DNA of 64,000 nt from Macrotis lagotis. Taxonomy: Eukaryota > Chordata > Mammalia > Peramelemorphia > Peramelidae. The notes under the pieces were generated by a model. It did not search any database, was not told where the DNA came from, and saw nothing but the letters and a program-made list of their open reading frames with translations. The stretch is taken from NCBI RefSeq assembly GCF_037893015.1, contig NC_133663.1:2865378-2929377 (forward strand), written 5' to 3'. Below are positions 7,733 to 21,500 of the stretch, one piece after another (the first letter of the stretch is position 1; every line of letters begins with the position of its first letter). Position numbers and translations under genes: made by a program.

Positions 7733-10237
7733 GTAAGGAGCGGGGCGCGGGGGGCGCGGGGCGCGGGGCGCGGGGTCCCAGACGGGCCGGTTCTTCCTGT
7801 GACCCCCTCCCCGGCCCAGCTGCGGGAGCCCCTCACCCCGGGGGGAGCCGGGGGAGCCGGGGGGCCCCCTTCCCACCCCCCGAGCCGCCGCAGCCCCGGA
7901 GATGGGGGGCAAGGACCCAGCCAAGGCCTCCCCGGGTGTCCCCCGGCGCTGCGGCCCCCAGGTCTCGGGCTGCCGGACAGCCGGCCCAGAAACGGTCCGT
8001 GTGCTGGCCCCTTGGTCTCGGGACAAGCCATGGCCACAGAAGGTGGGGACGGAGCTCGGCCAGCCGCCGCCGGGCACCGGGCTGCCAGGGGCTGCGGATC
8101 CCCCTTCTGGCCTTCGGGGCAGCGCTGCCCACCAGGAAGCCGAGGCGCTTGCCCACGGAGCCTGGATTCCTCGTGAGCTTTATTCGGATTTTGGACCGGT
8201 CTTTCAACTGGACTCTGACGCCCCAGGAGGGGGGAGCAGAGCAGCCGAGGGGCGAGTGGGGGGCGGTGGGACACCTGGGCCCTCTCCCGGCCAGCTCTCA
8301 GCCAGCTCGGCCTTGGGCAGCGCCCTTCCTCGGGCCTCAGCCTCCTCATCTCCAACTGGATGAGAACGGAGGGCCCTAGGGAAAGGGGGGCTGCCCAGGA
8401 CACGGGCACTGCCCTCCCTCTCTGGGTCTGCGGTTCTTCATCGCTAAAACGGACCCAATGACCTCGGGGGGCCTCGGGGGGCCTCGGGGGCCTGTGCGGG
8501 TCTAATGCTGTGACTTGTCTGTGACTGAGTCGAGGGCAGATCATTGTCTAAACTGAGAACTGGTGCTTCAGAAGTGGGAGAGAAAGGTGTGCAGGCCTGG
8601 CCTGGCCTTCGGCCTCCTCATTACCCAGCCCCCCCACCTAACCCCCCAGGTGCCCAGGGCCCTAAATTCCGTCCGGACCCGGCGGTTCCCTTTAAGGGAG
8701 AGATTCACAAATGAGAGGGATGTGGAAACAAGATGGCAAATAGAGAGAGCATCCGAAATCCATTAGCAGGTCAGCGGAGGTGCCCTAAGTGTATTTAACT
8801 TGCCATGGGGTGGGGGCGGGGGGCAGCAGGCACCACCAAGCTACACTGCAGATAATTCGGAGATAAACCTCCAAGGGGAAGACAGAAGGATGAAGAGGCA
8901 TGTTCGCTGGGACTTGGGGGAAGCTGGGGGGCCAGGAAGTGGAGAGGAGGAAGGAGAGCCTGTGGGCCAGGGTGGAGGAGGATCCTGAAAATGCCTGGGC
9001 CCTGGGCGGGGAGGGGTGAAATTTCTTGTTTGTTAGCATGAGCCTCTCTCCCCCACCTGCCCTGCCCAGAGCTATAGTTGCTCCCGGTGATTTGCATGCT
9101 GACTTCCCATAGCGGGCACATCCCAAATAGGATGGCATTTGATGCTGGCAAAGCCTGGGAGGCAGGTGCTGCTCTTAGTCCCATTTCCTACGGGAGGCGA
9201 TCAGGGTGAAGTGACTTGCCCAGGGTCTCCCAGCTAGGAAGTGTCTGAGGCCAGATTGGAATGGGGGCACGAGGCCACCTTGTGGGCAGGAACTTTGTGC
9301 CTGTCTTCATATCCTCAACATTAGGACAGTAGCTGGCACACAGTAGGCCTTCCAGTTCACTTGAAGACCAGGGTCTTCCAGAGGAGGCCTTGGAGGTCCA
9401 GGGAGGACGGTGACTTGCCCCAGTCACAAAGAGAGGACCGGAAAGAGCTCCCATCCCAACTCCGGCCCCTGACTCCCACCTCAATGGTCCTTTGGTTGTA
9501 TCTGCCACCCAGTCCTTTTCACAGGAATCAAAGCTTTAATTCAGCTGAAAGAAACCTGGTCGGAGGCTGCGGTTTCAGAAAAGGGAGGGGAGATGGGGTC
9601 AGAGCCCGTTCCTTAGAGTGATCGATCTTAATTAATAAGCAGTGTGCGGAGTAACCCCCAACTGTCTGTCTCTTAGAAATACAGATGTGAAAACAGAGGC
9701 CTTCTTGGGGATCCCAAAAGGCGACCCCGACTAGCGCATGGCAGACCCCAGGCCCAAAGTCAGGACTCCGTCACTTTTCTGATCCTCAACGGTGGGGGGG
9801 GGGGCAGGAGAGGAGCTCAGCTTCTGGATAACAGGAGACCTCAAACAGAGTCTGCCAAGGACGTCGAGGCAGGGGTCCCTGATACATCCCAAGAAGCAGT
9901 GATTAGTGCCTTCTCTGAGTGAAGCTTCAGCTGAAGGGACAGGAATAAGCTCCACCAACTGGGGAGCAGGAGCAGGATTGACAAATACCCCCTCTAAGTC
10001 TCCCCACAACCCTGCCAGAGAGGGGGGATTGTTATTATTCCCAGTTTATAGTTGAAGAAACTGAGGCAGGCAGAGATTGAAGTGACTCAGCCAGTCGCAC
10101 GGGTAAAGTGTCTGAGACTGGATTGAACTCAGCTCCAGACCCTGCTCCCTGTGGCATCACATGGCTAACCTCGATTCAATTCAATGATGAAGCAGTTCTT
10201 GCCCTCAAGAGAGAGGGGGAATGAGAGGCGGGGAGGA

Positions 10238-10312
<75 letters not shown>

Positions 10313-12481
10313 CAGAGACAGGGAGAGACAGAGAGAGAGAGAATGAAAGATTCCAGACATCCTGAGCTGGTGTTCTTGGGGGGCCCCTAGTTTTTGTCCA
10401 GAAGTTCTCCAGGTCATGCAGACAGCCCCTTGCCCTCCAAGCCTGGGCCTGGAAACCCACTGTACCCCAGTCGTAAAGGCCTGATGGCCTTGTGGGGGGC
10501 TCAGCCATCTGTGGTCATATCTGCCCTTCTCTCTTCAGGTGCTTTTATTTGGGGTGCTGCAAGAAGGCGAGCCGGGACAGGTCCGTGCTGTGTGTGATTT
10601 ACCGCTTTGTGGGCAGCCTGAGCGATGCCTTGGGGGCCCTGCTCTCCAAGCAGCTCCCCATCCAGGTAGGTGAACCGCTCCAGGTAGGTGAGGCCCGCGG
10701 TGGCCACCAGGGGTCAGCTGTGGGCTATCCCAGAAGCATCACCCGCCGTGTCTGCCCAGACCCTGCTCCAGAGAGGCCCTGGGAGGAAGGAGAGATGGAG
10801 GGAGCCAGGGAGGAAGAACCGGGGCCCTGGACCCAAGCCGGGCCTGCTCCTGGGCAGGGTTTGCAGAGGAACTGCCCAAGAGAATGAGGGTGGGGGCTCC
10901 CTGACTCAGCCCCACGTTAGATCACCCTGGGCCGTGAAGCGCTACTGCTCCAGCTGACTCCATGGCAGGGCTCTTCCCACACCAAGCTGGGCAGCCGTGG
11001 GAGGCAGTGGCTAAAGCACCAGCCCGGGACCTAGGGAGGCCTGTGTTCAAATCTCACCTCAGACACCCCGGGAAACGAGTGAATTGTTACCCATCATCTG
11101 TAAAATGAATGTGATGATTGCCCCTCCCTCTCAGGGTTCTTCTGAGCATCAAATGAAATATTTGTAAAATACTTTGCAAACATTAATGGGCAGCTAGATG
11201 GCCCAATGGGTAGAACACTGACCCCAAAGTCAGGAGGATCCGAGTTCAAATATGGCCTCGGACATGTGACCTTGGGTAAGTCACTTAACACTGATTGCCC
11301 CGAATCCAGGATCGTCTCCAGTCATCCTGATTCCTATCTGGCCACTGGACCCAGATGACTCTGGAGGAGAGGGGGAGGCGGGTGACTTGGCAGAACCCCA
11401 GCCCAGTTCACACGCTTGTAGTGGCATCACCTCCCTGATGTCTTGGTCATAGAGAACAAAGGACAGAGATCATCACGGTCATCATTGGCATCAAGTGAAT
11501 GCGAGCTATTGTTAAGGGAAGCTGGTGCTAGCAGAGCTAGAGGGAGGAGAGGCAGAGTTGGGGGCAGGAGCCGTGTCAGGACAAGACCCTGGCGCACAGT
11601 CGCTCCCGGTCCCTTTTCCAGTCTTGTTTTCCCTCCCGCTCCCTGGCCCTACCTCCATCGGCCATTTTCCACCAATGGTGCCATCAGTTCAGCTGACCTT
11701 CTCGCCTCCCTTCCTTAGACTCAATTTGAAGTGCTGAAAGGAAAATTGTGAGACATTGGATCCCTTGGGTCTGGTCTGTAAAATGGGACTCCGACCCATC
11801 TGTCCAGATATGTGCTCTGCTCCAAACCCTCTGACCTAGGTCATTTCCCACCCCCTTACCTTTGTATTCACTTCACCCCTTGCCTCCCACCTAGAAGGAG
11901 TCCCTAACCTTCATCTCTGTCATTCAGTCAAGGGTCCCCTCCTCCATGGAGCTGCTCCCCAGCAGCTGCAGCCTCCACTTCACCTGAAAGTGCCTAGGAT
12001 GTGACTTTCCCAGTAGAGAATGGAATCTTCCCGGGGGCAGGGGCTGCTAGACTGGTCTCTTTCTTCTTGTGTGTCCCCTGCGCACTCCGAGTTCTGTTAC
12101 ACAGACGTGAGTTCAATCTAAAGGAATTGAATTCCAGTGACCTTGCTGCTGCGCCACCCCTTCCCACCTCCCCTGGCAACTCCCTCTCGGGCCTCCCTCC
12201 TCCTTTCCAGTCCTTCCCTGGCCCCCAGAGCCTGTCCTGATGCTCACTGACACATCCAAGTCTTTCATATTTAACCAAATATTTTGACTGGACTGGGCCA
12301 AGTTCAGCTCCTCCAACCTGGCTGAGATCTTCTCCCCCTCTGGCCACTGGACCCAGATGGCTCTGGAGGAGAAAGGGAGGCTGGGGACTTAGCACAGCCT
12401 CCCCCACTCCAATCCAGTTCACCTGTTTGGTATGGTGTGACCTCCCTGAGGTCATGGTCTTCTTTGAGAGTGAAGGACAAG

Positions 12482-12513
<32 letters not shown>

Positions 12514-15500
12514 AGCATCCCTGAAGGCAACCTCCTGGAGAAGCTTCCTCCCTTTCTCAGCTGCACAGCCTGGTTTCTGACCTCAGCCCTCACCCAAACA
12601 GTTTTCCTCTAAAGTCACCCATCAACATACCATTGGCCAAGCTTTCTCTGCAGCCTGGGAGGCCCTGGGGTCATGCCTCTCAGTCGTTCTGTCCCAGGAT
12701 TTTGTGACAAAACTATTTACAAGTGAGACTGTCAAAATAATGATCTAAATGATGTCATGCTTTCTGATGCATCATTCTCGAAGAAGACCATGACACCAGG
12801 GAGATGATACCAGGACAAACAGGTGAATTGGATTTGGGGGGGGCTGTGCTAAGTCACCAGTCCCACTTTCTCCTCTAGAGATGGGTCCAGGGCCCAGATA
12901 TGGATCAGGATGACTAGAGATGGCCCTGGATGCAAGGAAGATGACACAGCAAGTGTCTAAGACTGGATTTGAACTCAGGTACTTCTCATTTTAGGCCCAG
13001 CGCTCTGTCCACTGTGCCATTTAACTGTTCCAAACAAACATCCATAAACATATCTGCAGCTGGCATCTCAGGTCCATTTGGACAGATCACCTGGGTGGGA
13101 CCCGGAGCCAACGCTTTGTCTTAGCTTAGGGTCCGACCTTCCTTGGACCATGCTAAAAGCTTCACCTAAGCGTCTGCCCTGAGATGACATTTTTGTTGAT
13201 TGAGTTTTCTCCATTTGAACTCAGGTCCTCCTGACTCCAGGGCCGGCGCTCTATCCACTGCGCCACCTAGCTGCCCCTTGACCATGGTGCTTTAACCAAC
13301 ATTGCAAAGGGCTTTAAATCATTTAATTTGAACTTGGGGACCAGGGGTGTCAAATTCAAATAGAAAAGAACCCTGAGGTTCCATATTGGCTTAAAAATCC
13401 TTCTTTGGAAAGTCTGGGCTGAGTTTAACACCTCTGCTCTAGACAAACCTGGGAAGCTGTGATCTCCATTTTACAGATGAGTAAACTGAGGGCTCCAGAG
13501 ATTGTGGTTTTTTCCCAATTTCACACAGCTAGGAAGTATCTCAGGTTGAATTCTCAGGCAAGGGTACTTGAATATCAGACCAGGGCTCTGCCCATAATGG
13601 CACTCTATCTCTTGAAAACACCACCCTCTCTGGGCCTTGATTGCCATATCTGTAAAGTAGGGGTGGGGATAGATGATCTCTGAGGTCCCTCTGGCTCTGG
13701 CTCTCTGATTCTACATGCATATTGCTTGGGCATGGGCTTAAATACATTTGGGGAGATTTACCCCCAGGTTGGTTATGGGCCACATAAATCCTGAACCTGG
13801 TTCCCATGGGAGGAAGGGCCCAGAAGCCCACAGATCCATGAAGCATTATAGGAGAAACCCAAGTAGAGGGATGAGCTTATGATCCAAATATTGGAACAAA
13901 CCTATGCTGCCCAACCTCCCTTGGAGTGTGTATATGTTTGCATGCATGTGTGTGTGTGTGTGTGTGTGTGTGCATGTATGGGTGTGAGTGTGTGGGGGGT
14001 TACATTATGTTTGTTTACATTGGTGTAAGGGACATGGGGATCCCATCCTTGAAGCCTGGTTACTTTGCTTGAGGGGTGGCCACAGAGCTGCATAGTCCAA
14101 AGCCTTCGGGGCTATTTGTCAGTAAGTACAGCCAGTCCGAGCCCCACTCCAGAAGCAAATGACGTCTTCCTTCTGGCACCCTTCCAATGATATCTCAGCA
14201 TCCCAGGATTTGAATTGGCACCTCCCATCAGCGGTCATCACGTCCAACACTCATACGTACATACAGGGTTAGTCTGGGGCCGGCTTATTGACATTACAGT
14301 GTTAGGAGTTCTTGAAAGATCTGTAAGCCCTGGAGAGAGAACTGAGAACTGAGAAACCTCTTTGTCTTGCAGGTCTTCACGGGTGTCTACTTAGCAGCCA
14401 TTGAAGTGGTCAACCTCATGCTACTTCTCTTCCCCGTCTGTGGCTCCAAGATCAAACCCAAGCTGGGTGAGTGTGGTGGGCTGTTACTTCTACAGGTAGA
14501 AGGTGGCACCTTGGCCATTCCTGGGTCAGTGGCTGGGTCAGGGAGAGTGGAAGCCTGCCATCATTAGGATGACCTTGAGGTGACCGTGGCTCTGAGTTCC
14601 AAGGCCAGGAAGTGTTAGGGCCCTGAGGCTTGGAGGAACAGCTAAGTTTTCATGAAGGACAATTTGTCAGGTGATATGAAGATGCTTCATGGCCATATGG
14701 GGGTGATGGAACTGTGATCCCTACGATTTCAGAGGTCACACAGCCCACAGAAAGGACGATTCCCACAGTTTACAAAAGGGTGTGTTCAGAGCACTTCCAT
14801 GTTGCTATCCCTTCCCCACTTTTTTAGAAAGAAAGTGATGTCATTGAGATATAAAAAGGGACTTAGAAAGTGTTCAAGCGTGAATTGATGCATTTTGGAA
14901 CATTTGGTCTTTTTAGTAATGCTCCTTTTAACATTCTCTGATCTCGATGGTTACATGCATGCTAGAATGCACACTTTTTAAATTTTTAACAATCACAACT
15001 CAAAAAAATTCTCTTAAGCCAAATTTATGCTGCATCCATATTTAGGAGTTCCAAATTCTCTCTGCTCCATGGGACAGGTTATGCATGGGCACTCATGCAA
15101 AACATATTTCTGTATTAGTCATTTTGTACAAGAACACTCAAAGAAAAGAAAGAAAGGATGCTTCTGTCTGTATTCCCTGCCTCCCTCCCCCCCAGTTCTA
15201 TCTCTGAAGGCAGTTAGCCTTCTTCATCACGAGTCCTTGGGGATTGTACTAAATCACTGTATCCCTGAGAAAGTCAAGACATTCCCAGTTTGTTGGACAG
15301 TGTTGCTGTGACTGTGTACAATGTCCTTCTGGTTCTGCTTCCTCCACCTTTCGTCAGTTCTGGTAAGTCTCAGGTTTTTCTGAAATCGTTCCGCTTGTCA
15401 TTCTTCCAGCACAACAGCATGCCATCACAACTTGTTCAGCCGTTCTCCAGTTAATAGGCATCCCACAATTTCCCAATCATCACCACCACAAAAAGGAGCC

Positions 15501-18500
15501 GCTATGAAATTTTTGTACAGATAGATTCTTTTCCTTTCCTTTGATCTCTTTAGGATACAGATCCAGCAGGGATATTTCTGGGTCATATGTTATGCATAAT
15601 TATATGGTCCTTTGGGTATAGTTGCAAATTTTTTTCCAGAAAGGTTAGATTATGGGGTGGCTAGGTGGCACAGTGGATTGAGCACTTGCCCTGGACTCAG
15701 GAGTACCTGGGTTCAAATCTGGCCTCAGACATTTAATAATTACCTAGCTGTGTGACTTTGAGCAAGTCACTTAACCCCACTGCCTTGCAAAAAAACCCTA
15801 TAAAACAGAAAGGTTAGATTAATTAACAGGGGAAGTGATTCATGAAGGAGGAAGCTCATAGGTGACTCAATGGATTGGGCACCAGGCCTGGAGTCATGAA
15901 GACCTGAGTTCAAATCTGGCCTTAGACACTTACTAATTGGTTGACCCTGGGCAAGCCACCTAACCTTTCTTTGCCTTAATCTACTGGACAATGAAACGAC
16001 AAACCACTCTAGTATCTTTGCTAAGGAAACTGCATGAACAGTATGGTCCGTGAAGTCAGATTCGGATGTGACTGAATAACAAAACAATAGTAAATCTGTG
16101 AAATAGTAAAACAGAGAATGAGGAGGAGGGAAGAAGTCTTGAGAGCAATTGGGAGAAGGGCAGTGGGTAGAGCACTGGCCCTGGGGTCAGAAGGACCGGA
16201 GTTCAAATCTGACCTTAGACACTTAAAAAAAGAACTACCTAGCTGTGTGGCCTCTTGCCTTGCAAAAAAAAAAGAAAAGAACAGCTGGGAGAGAGGCAGG
16301 GCAGGAAGGATTGGGAGCTTGACCAAAGAGAGATGAAAGCAGGGAAAAGGCCAGAGGGCTGTCCTGAACCATTCTCTTAAGTAAAAATGGCAGACTTGGT
16401 GACATCATCTCTCTAGACTCATCCCAGGCCCAATATTGAGAGAGATGGCTCATTGAATAACTTCAGCTTTGCAAAATAAAAGATGTGGTATGGTGCGTGT
16501 GTGAAAACTCATTTCCTGCTAGCTGACTGAATCAAAGGACCTTCTCATTCCTGCTAACCAATGCAGAATTGAAGACATCCCTGCTTCCTGGTCACCTTCT
16601 TACTGGATCCAAAACAGTTGTTTTTAAAGGAATTTATTATACAAGAGGAAGCTTAGCAAATTATCTGAAAAAAGATGTAGGGGTCTTGGGGGACTGGGAG
16701 CCAAGGGACTGAGGCTGATCCCACTGCCTTCTGGCCCTGGCAGGGACCATTGACTATATGTATTCACTTCAGTGCAGGGGCTTGGTGGAAGGATCATTTA
16801 GCCTGGAGAAACGAACATGTAGGGGACTGCAGATGCATGAGGTCATAGTGCTGGGGATGGCAGAGATCTCAGAAGACATTGGCACCAGATCTCTCATTTA
16901 CAGAAGAGGAAACTGAGGCCAATTTCCCTCTGGCTGTGTTGTATCCCTTCTCTGAAGGGTGGTGCTAACAGATGGGAACAGCTTTGTTCTGTGTGACCCT
17001 AGGAGACCAAGGGAACTAGGAGCAAGGGGCAAAGTTCCAGAGATTTCGACTAGAGATTTTAAAAGCTTCCTAATGAGGAGAGCTGCCCAGACTGATATTC
17101 TTGGTTGCCTTGGGAGGAAGTGAGTTCCCCATCCCTGGAAATTTCCAAGCAGAGACCGATGAGTCCCTTGGCAGAACAGTATAAAGGGGTTGTTATGTTT
17201 GGGGATGAGATGGCCGAGGTATTTGTGGCTTGCAGAATGTGACTTCTCAGGGATGTTCTCCTCTAGAAGTAAAATGGGGTTTGGGTGTTTGCTGCAGGTC
17301 GGTACTCCCAGGAGAGGACCAGGAGGAAACTTGGGGCCAGCATGTTTGTCCTCATTGTGCCGCTGGGGGTGGGCACTGGCTGGCTCACCCTGGCTGCCCC
17401 GGCTCCAGCTTCCCTGGAATTCCATGGACCCCAGAGAAGGCTTCTGGGAAGCGTGCTGCAGGTACCGGGAATGACAAAGGCTCGGCAGGGGGCTGGTGCC
17501 CCAACCCTGATCCCCTCTGACTAGCTGCCCTAGAGATTTCCCTAAAACTCTGGTCTCACCATGGCAGCCTCCCCTGAACAAGGACCCAAACTTAGAAGGC
17601 CCGCACAGTCTGGCTTCTTGCCACCTGCCTGCTCTTTGCCCTCTTTGCTCTCCTCCACGAGCCCAGGAATGCAGCCGTGTGGGCTTTCTTGGTGCTCTTC
17701 AAATAGGACCTCGATCTCCCTGCCTTTGCACTGGCTGTGCCCCTCTTGGAAGTTCTGCTCCTCTCCTTTGCCTGCTGGCTGCCTGGACTTCCCGCAGATT
17801 CTACTCAAATCCCACAGTGCCTTCCCCATCCTCATTGTCTTCACTGGTTAGAATTTCTAGACACTTAGTTGTTTGCATGTTGTCTCTCCCCCCATTGTCC
17901 CCCAAATGTGAGCTCCTGGTGTGCCCCTCCAAATGCGTTTGCTGAGCTTTTTTCCTTCTTTTTGGGTTTGTTCCCCAGGAAAATACAGAAACCCTTGGCT
18001 ATCTGCTGGGGGGCATTGGACTGATTGTCTCCTGGACATCCCGAATCCCTTCATTCTCTAAAATAGTAAGTTTGGGCACCTTGGGGGCAGCTCTGAGGGT
18101 GGTTCCCACTAGAATGGCACAAAGTAGCGGCATTGCCCCTCTTCAGGCACTCCCAGGCCTTCCTGGGTCTGCAGAGTTGCTACCTCCTGGATCAGCAGAC
18201 CCCTGGGTCTCTCTGCACGGCTCTACCCTGGAGATACTACAGATGAGGCAGGCAGGCCCTCAGCCTCCTGACTGGCCCAGGAAGTCACCGGTCAGTCCAG
18301 ACCAGAGCAGAGAGGTCTGCCAAGGAAGCAGGCATCCTCTGGGCACTTCCCTCTCTCTTAGCATGAGCAGAGCAGCCTGGCCCACCTTGCATCTGCTTTT
18401 CAGGAACCTGCTCGTCTGGGACCAGTATAGGTTCTTATGATCTGCTATGAGGCCTGGTGGCCCCAGGAGGCTGAGCTGGGCCAGGACCATTGACAGAATG

Positions 18501-21500
18501 CCTGTGACTTTTTGCCCTACATAGACCAGGGGCAGCATGGGGTCAAGGGGCTGTGTAGTCTTTGGGAGACCCTTCCTCACTTCTAGTTCTCCCTGTCTAC
18601 TGCCAGGCCCAGAGAAGGGAAGACCCGCGTTTCCAGCATAAGGGAGGGGTCTCTTCAGTCTCTGGACCCTGCCACACTGGTCTCAGCATGAAATGGATGA
18701 GCCCTGTAGTCGGCAGGATCCAACAGGGTAGTGGGGCTGGGGAGATGGGAAAAGGCTGGGTCACCCCGGTCAAGTCTCCTCCCTCTCCCCAGTTCAGTTT
18801 TCTCCTCTGTAAAATGGAATGTTCACCTTTACATTCTGTACAAAGTGCATTTTGGTCCCTGTGGGTCCCCTGGGGAGCGGGTTGGCTCCCATCCTCCCCT
18901 CCTTTCCTCCAGGCTCACTGCATTGTCCATAGCTGGGTCAGCCTTTAGCTGAAGAAGAAAGGGCTGCAGGACCACGGTCAGAGCCTTGGGAGGGCCTCAG
19001 ACAGTTCAGACATCTGAGAGCTCCAGTTGGGAAGAAACTGAGGCCCTGAGAGGGAAACGATCGACCCAAATCCACAGTGGCAGGGTGCCTTATCAGGGTA
19101 GAACTCAGATTATCTGGTTCTAGAATACCCTGTTGCCTTGTACCCCCTTTTTATACATGCCAATATTTTAGGACTCCTACATGAAAGCATCTGTGCCATG
19201 AGAAGACATGTGGTCTAGGGGAAAGAGGGGAGGGCTCAGAGGCCAGGAGACTTGGGTTCAGGTCCTGCTTCCAGGCCTTGAGAGCTGTGTGACCATGAGT
19301 TTCTACATCACTCAGGGGAAAATGGGACCAGAAACCCATAGAGACTGCCCTCAGAGGTCTGCAGTGAGAAATGGGTGTGAGGTGCCCTCAAAGGGTCATT
19401 GAAAGCACAGCTTGAGGCGGTGGCAGCAGCAACAATGGCCTTCATTGACTAAAGATTGGGGCTTTGGAAGTGGGGACCCTTTTAGATCCCACTTGCACCT
19501 GAAAATCCTGGCCTACACTCTCAAGTGGGCCACACACCGGCTCCATCTGCAGAGGTGATTTGGGCTCATTGGCAGATTTATGGATAAGCCTTCATGTCCA
19601 GAGGAAACCCCAGCTTCCCCCTAGTGGGGAGAGGGGAGGCAGTTGGGCTGCCCCAGGAGGTCACCAAGCAGCCAGGGACTTTCCTTAGTCCCCCTGCTTC
19701 CCAGAAGCTGACCCTGCCCAGGCTGATCAGGGGAGACGGGAAATCTTTTCCTATCCTTTTCTCAGAAAGGGCAATGAGGCTGTGAGCCACTGCTCTGGCT
19801 GGTGAGATGCCAGGTGAGCTCTCGTTGGCTGCCCATCACCAGCCTCCGCCACACACAGACACCCAGTCTGGTTTGACTCTCCCTCCTCCCTCCTCCTCTT
19901 ACTCTCTCCTCTCTCTCCTTCGCTTTCTCTGCTTCACCCTCTCCTCTCTCCCTCTCTCTCCCCTTCTTTCTCCTTTTCCTTCTCCCTCTTTACTCTCTTT
20001 TTCACTTTCTCTCCTTTCTCTCCTCTTTCTCTCTCCCCTTCTCACTCTCTGCCTCTCTCTTCTTTTCTTTCTCTTCTCCACCTCCCCTTATCTCTCCCCT
20101 CAGCCTAGATGGGAAGGGATGGGAACGCCCCCCACCCCACCCCCTGCCCAAGCTGACCACCAGGCCTTCCTGGGGATGCTGTGCTTTGCTGCATCCGTGC
20201 CCTCCCGTCCACTGTGGGAGATGCTGGATTGTTAAGCATTTACTGAGGAACCCAGTTTCCTCATCTGTAAAGTACAGGGCTGGGCTAAGGGCTTGGAAGG
20301 CCTTCTGGATCTAGACTGATGATAATAGGGAACATTTGTAGAGTCCTAAATGCGATCTCATTTACATATGAGGAAACTGAGGCAAAGAGGCAAAGAGGGT
20401 GACGTGGCTTGCTCAGGGTCACTCAACCAGGTCTTCTAGACACTAGGCCCAATTCTCTGTGCTCTGTGGCACCACCTAATGGATGAAACTATGAGTGAGT
20501 TCATGAGCCTGGAGACCCCAGGACTGGACTCCCAGAAAAGAAAGGGGACCCTGAGAAAGGTCGGGAGAAAGGGCACTGTGGCTGGTGCCCATGGTTTCCT
20601 TGCCCATTGCTGCACCCCAACTTAGGGACACTTTGGAGTGGGTTGGGGGTGGGTGGCTGTTGGGATGTGAAGACAAAGACAAATGGCAGAAACCGAAAGG
20701 TGAGAGAGGGAGAGGAAGGAGACCCGGGGGAACTGCAGAAATGCTGGGCCATCTGAGGGTTGGATGGATCGCTTATCGTTTGTTTCTATTATTTCTTACC
20801 CCAAAAAAAGAAAAACCCCTGGGGGAGCACAAGGAGGATCAGAAAGATTGCTGTCCCCTCCCTCTCAAGGTTTTTGCTTCCTCACTGATAAATACCCTTG
20901 ACTGTGGCATTTTGAGAATCCTACTCCCTAAGGATCTGGAGATAAGGTGCCTGCCTGGGCTCTGCTCTTAACCCTCTTCTTGTTCCCCCAGTACCAAGGG
21001 AAGGCTTTTCCGTGCCTCCACCTGTGGGCCAGGGGCTTCTCTGCCCTGGCTGGTTTCCTCTACACCTCAGCCATCGTGGTTCATGATCGGCAACCAGAAT
21101 ATTTGATCCATGCTGTTCCCTGGTTCCTCATCTCCCTGGGAGCCTCTACACTTGACCTTGCTGTATCCTTCCTCGAGCTGAAGCCCCCCCCGGCCCACTC
21201 CTCTGCCAGGGCCCAGAGAGGGCACAGATCCATGAATCCTGGGACCTGTTTCAAAAAGAAGCAACACAGTGGCCAGGACAGCTCCCTCCCTCCCTTTCAT
21301 CTCTGCTCTTGGCTGGGCAGCAGGTTGGAGACACCCCAAGGTCATCTTCTGACCTTGCCCGAGGCTGCACCACCCTCCCCAGTTTCACCCCGGGCATCCT
21401 GAGAGCTAACGGAAAGGTCATTATCTTCCAGCAGCATCCTCCTGGTGCTGCCCGCTGACTCACTGGACACCTGGGGTCTGGGAGGTGTGCGTCACGACCA

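Larger units (their letters stand above)
6480..8180. promoter_or_regulatory. TMEM44: CpG-rich promoter block of TMEM44
   Basis: This is an extremely G+C- and CpG-dense block that starts about 1.1 kb upstream of the TMEM44 ATG and ends inside intron 1. Its position over exon 1, high CpG content and the change to ordinary sequence on both sides are typical of a CpG-island promoter. No TATA box was seen. The transcription start could not be placed, so the split between promoter and 5' UTR is unknown. Edges are approximate. Confidence 0.75.
10666..14372 (+). other. TMEM44: TMEM44 intron 2
   Basis: Repeat-rich intron. It holds a degraded + SINE at about 10990-11185, a long SINE (+) at 11188-11480, a second long SINE 3' part (+) at about 12335-12515, a reverse copy at 12763-13031, and a short reverse SINE piece at about 13210-13280. 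A (GT)n run lies at 13940-13972. No exon-like sequence was recognised. Confidence 0.75.
14467..17297 (+). other. TMEM44: TMEM44 intron 3
   Basis: Contains an old antisense L1 (about 14930-15830) split by a SINE, a MAR1-type SINE at about 15847-16090, and a further SINE at about 16149-16276. The remainder up to the acceptor is unique. No extra coding exon was recognised. Confidence 0.75.

Noticed and set aside
6548..8176. 542-codon reading frame on the + strand
   Set aside because: Another frame through the same array, reading through TMEM44 exon 1 in the wrong frame and into intron 1. No conserved domain is visible.
6622..8544. 640-codon reading frame on the - strand
   Set aside because: It reads across the GGGGCC array and CpG-rich promoter, is made of Gly-Ala/Gly-Arg repeats and low-complexity Pro/Arg sequence, and lies opposite TMEM44 exon 1. 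Stop-poor GC-rich DNA explains it.
10240..10345. CRISPR-like or tandem regulatory array
   Set aside because: It is a GA/GACA microsatellite without unique spacers.
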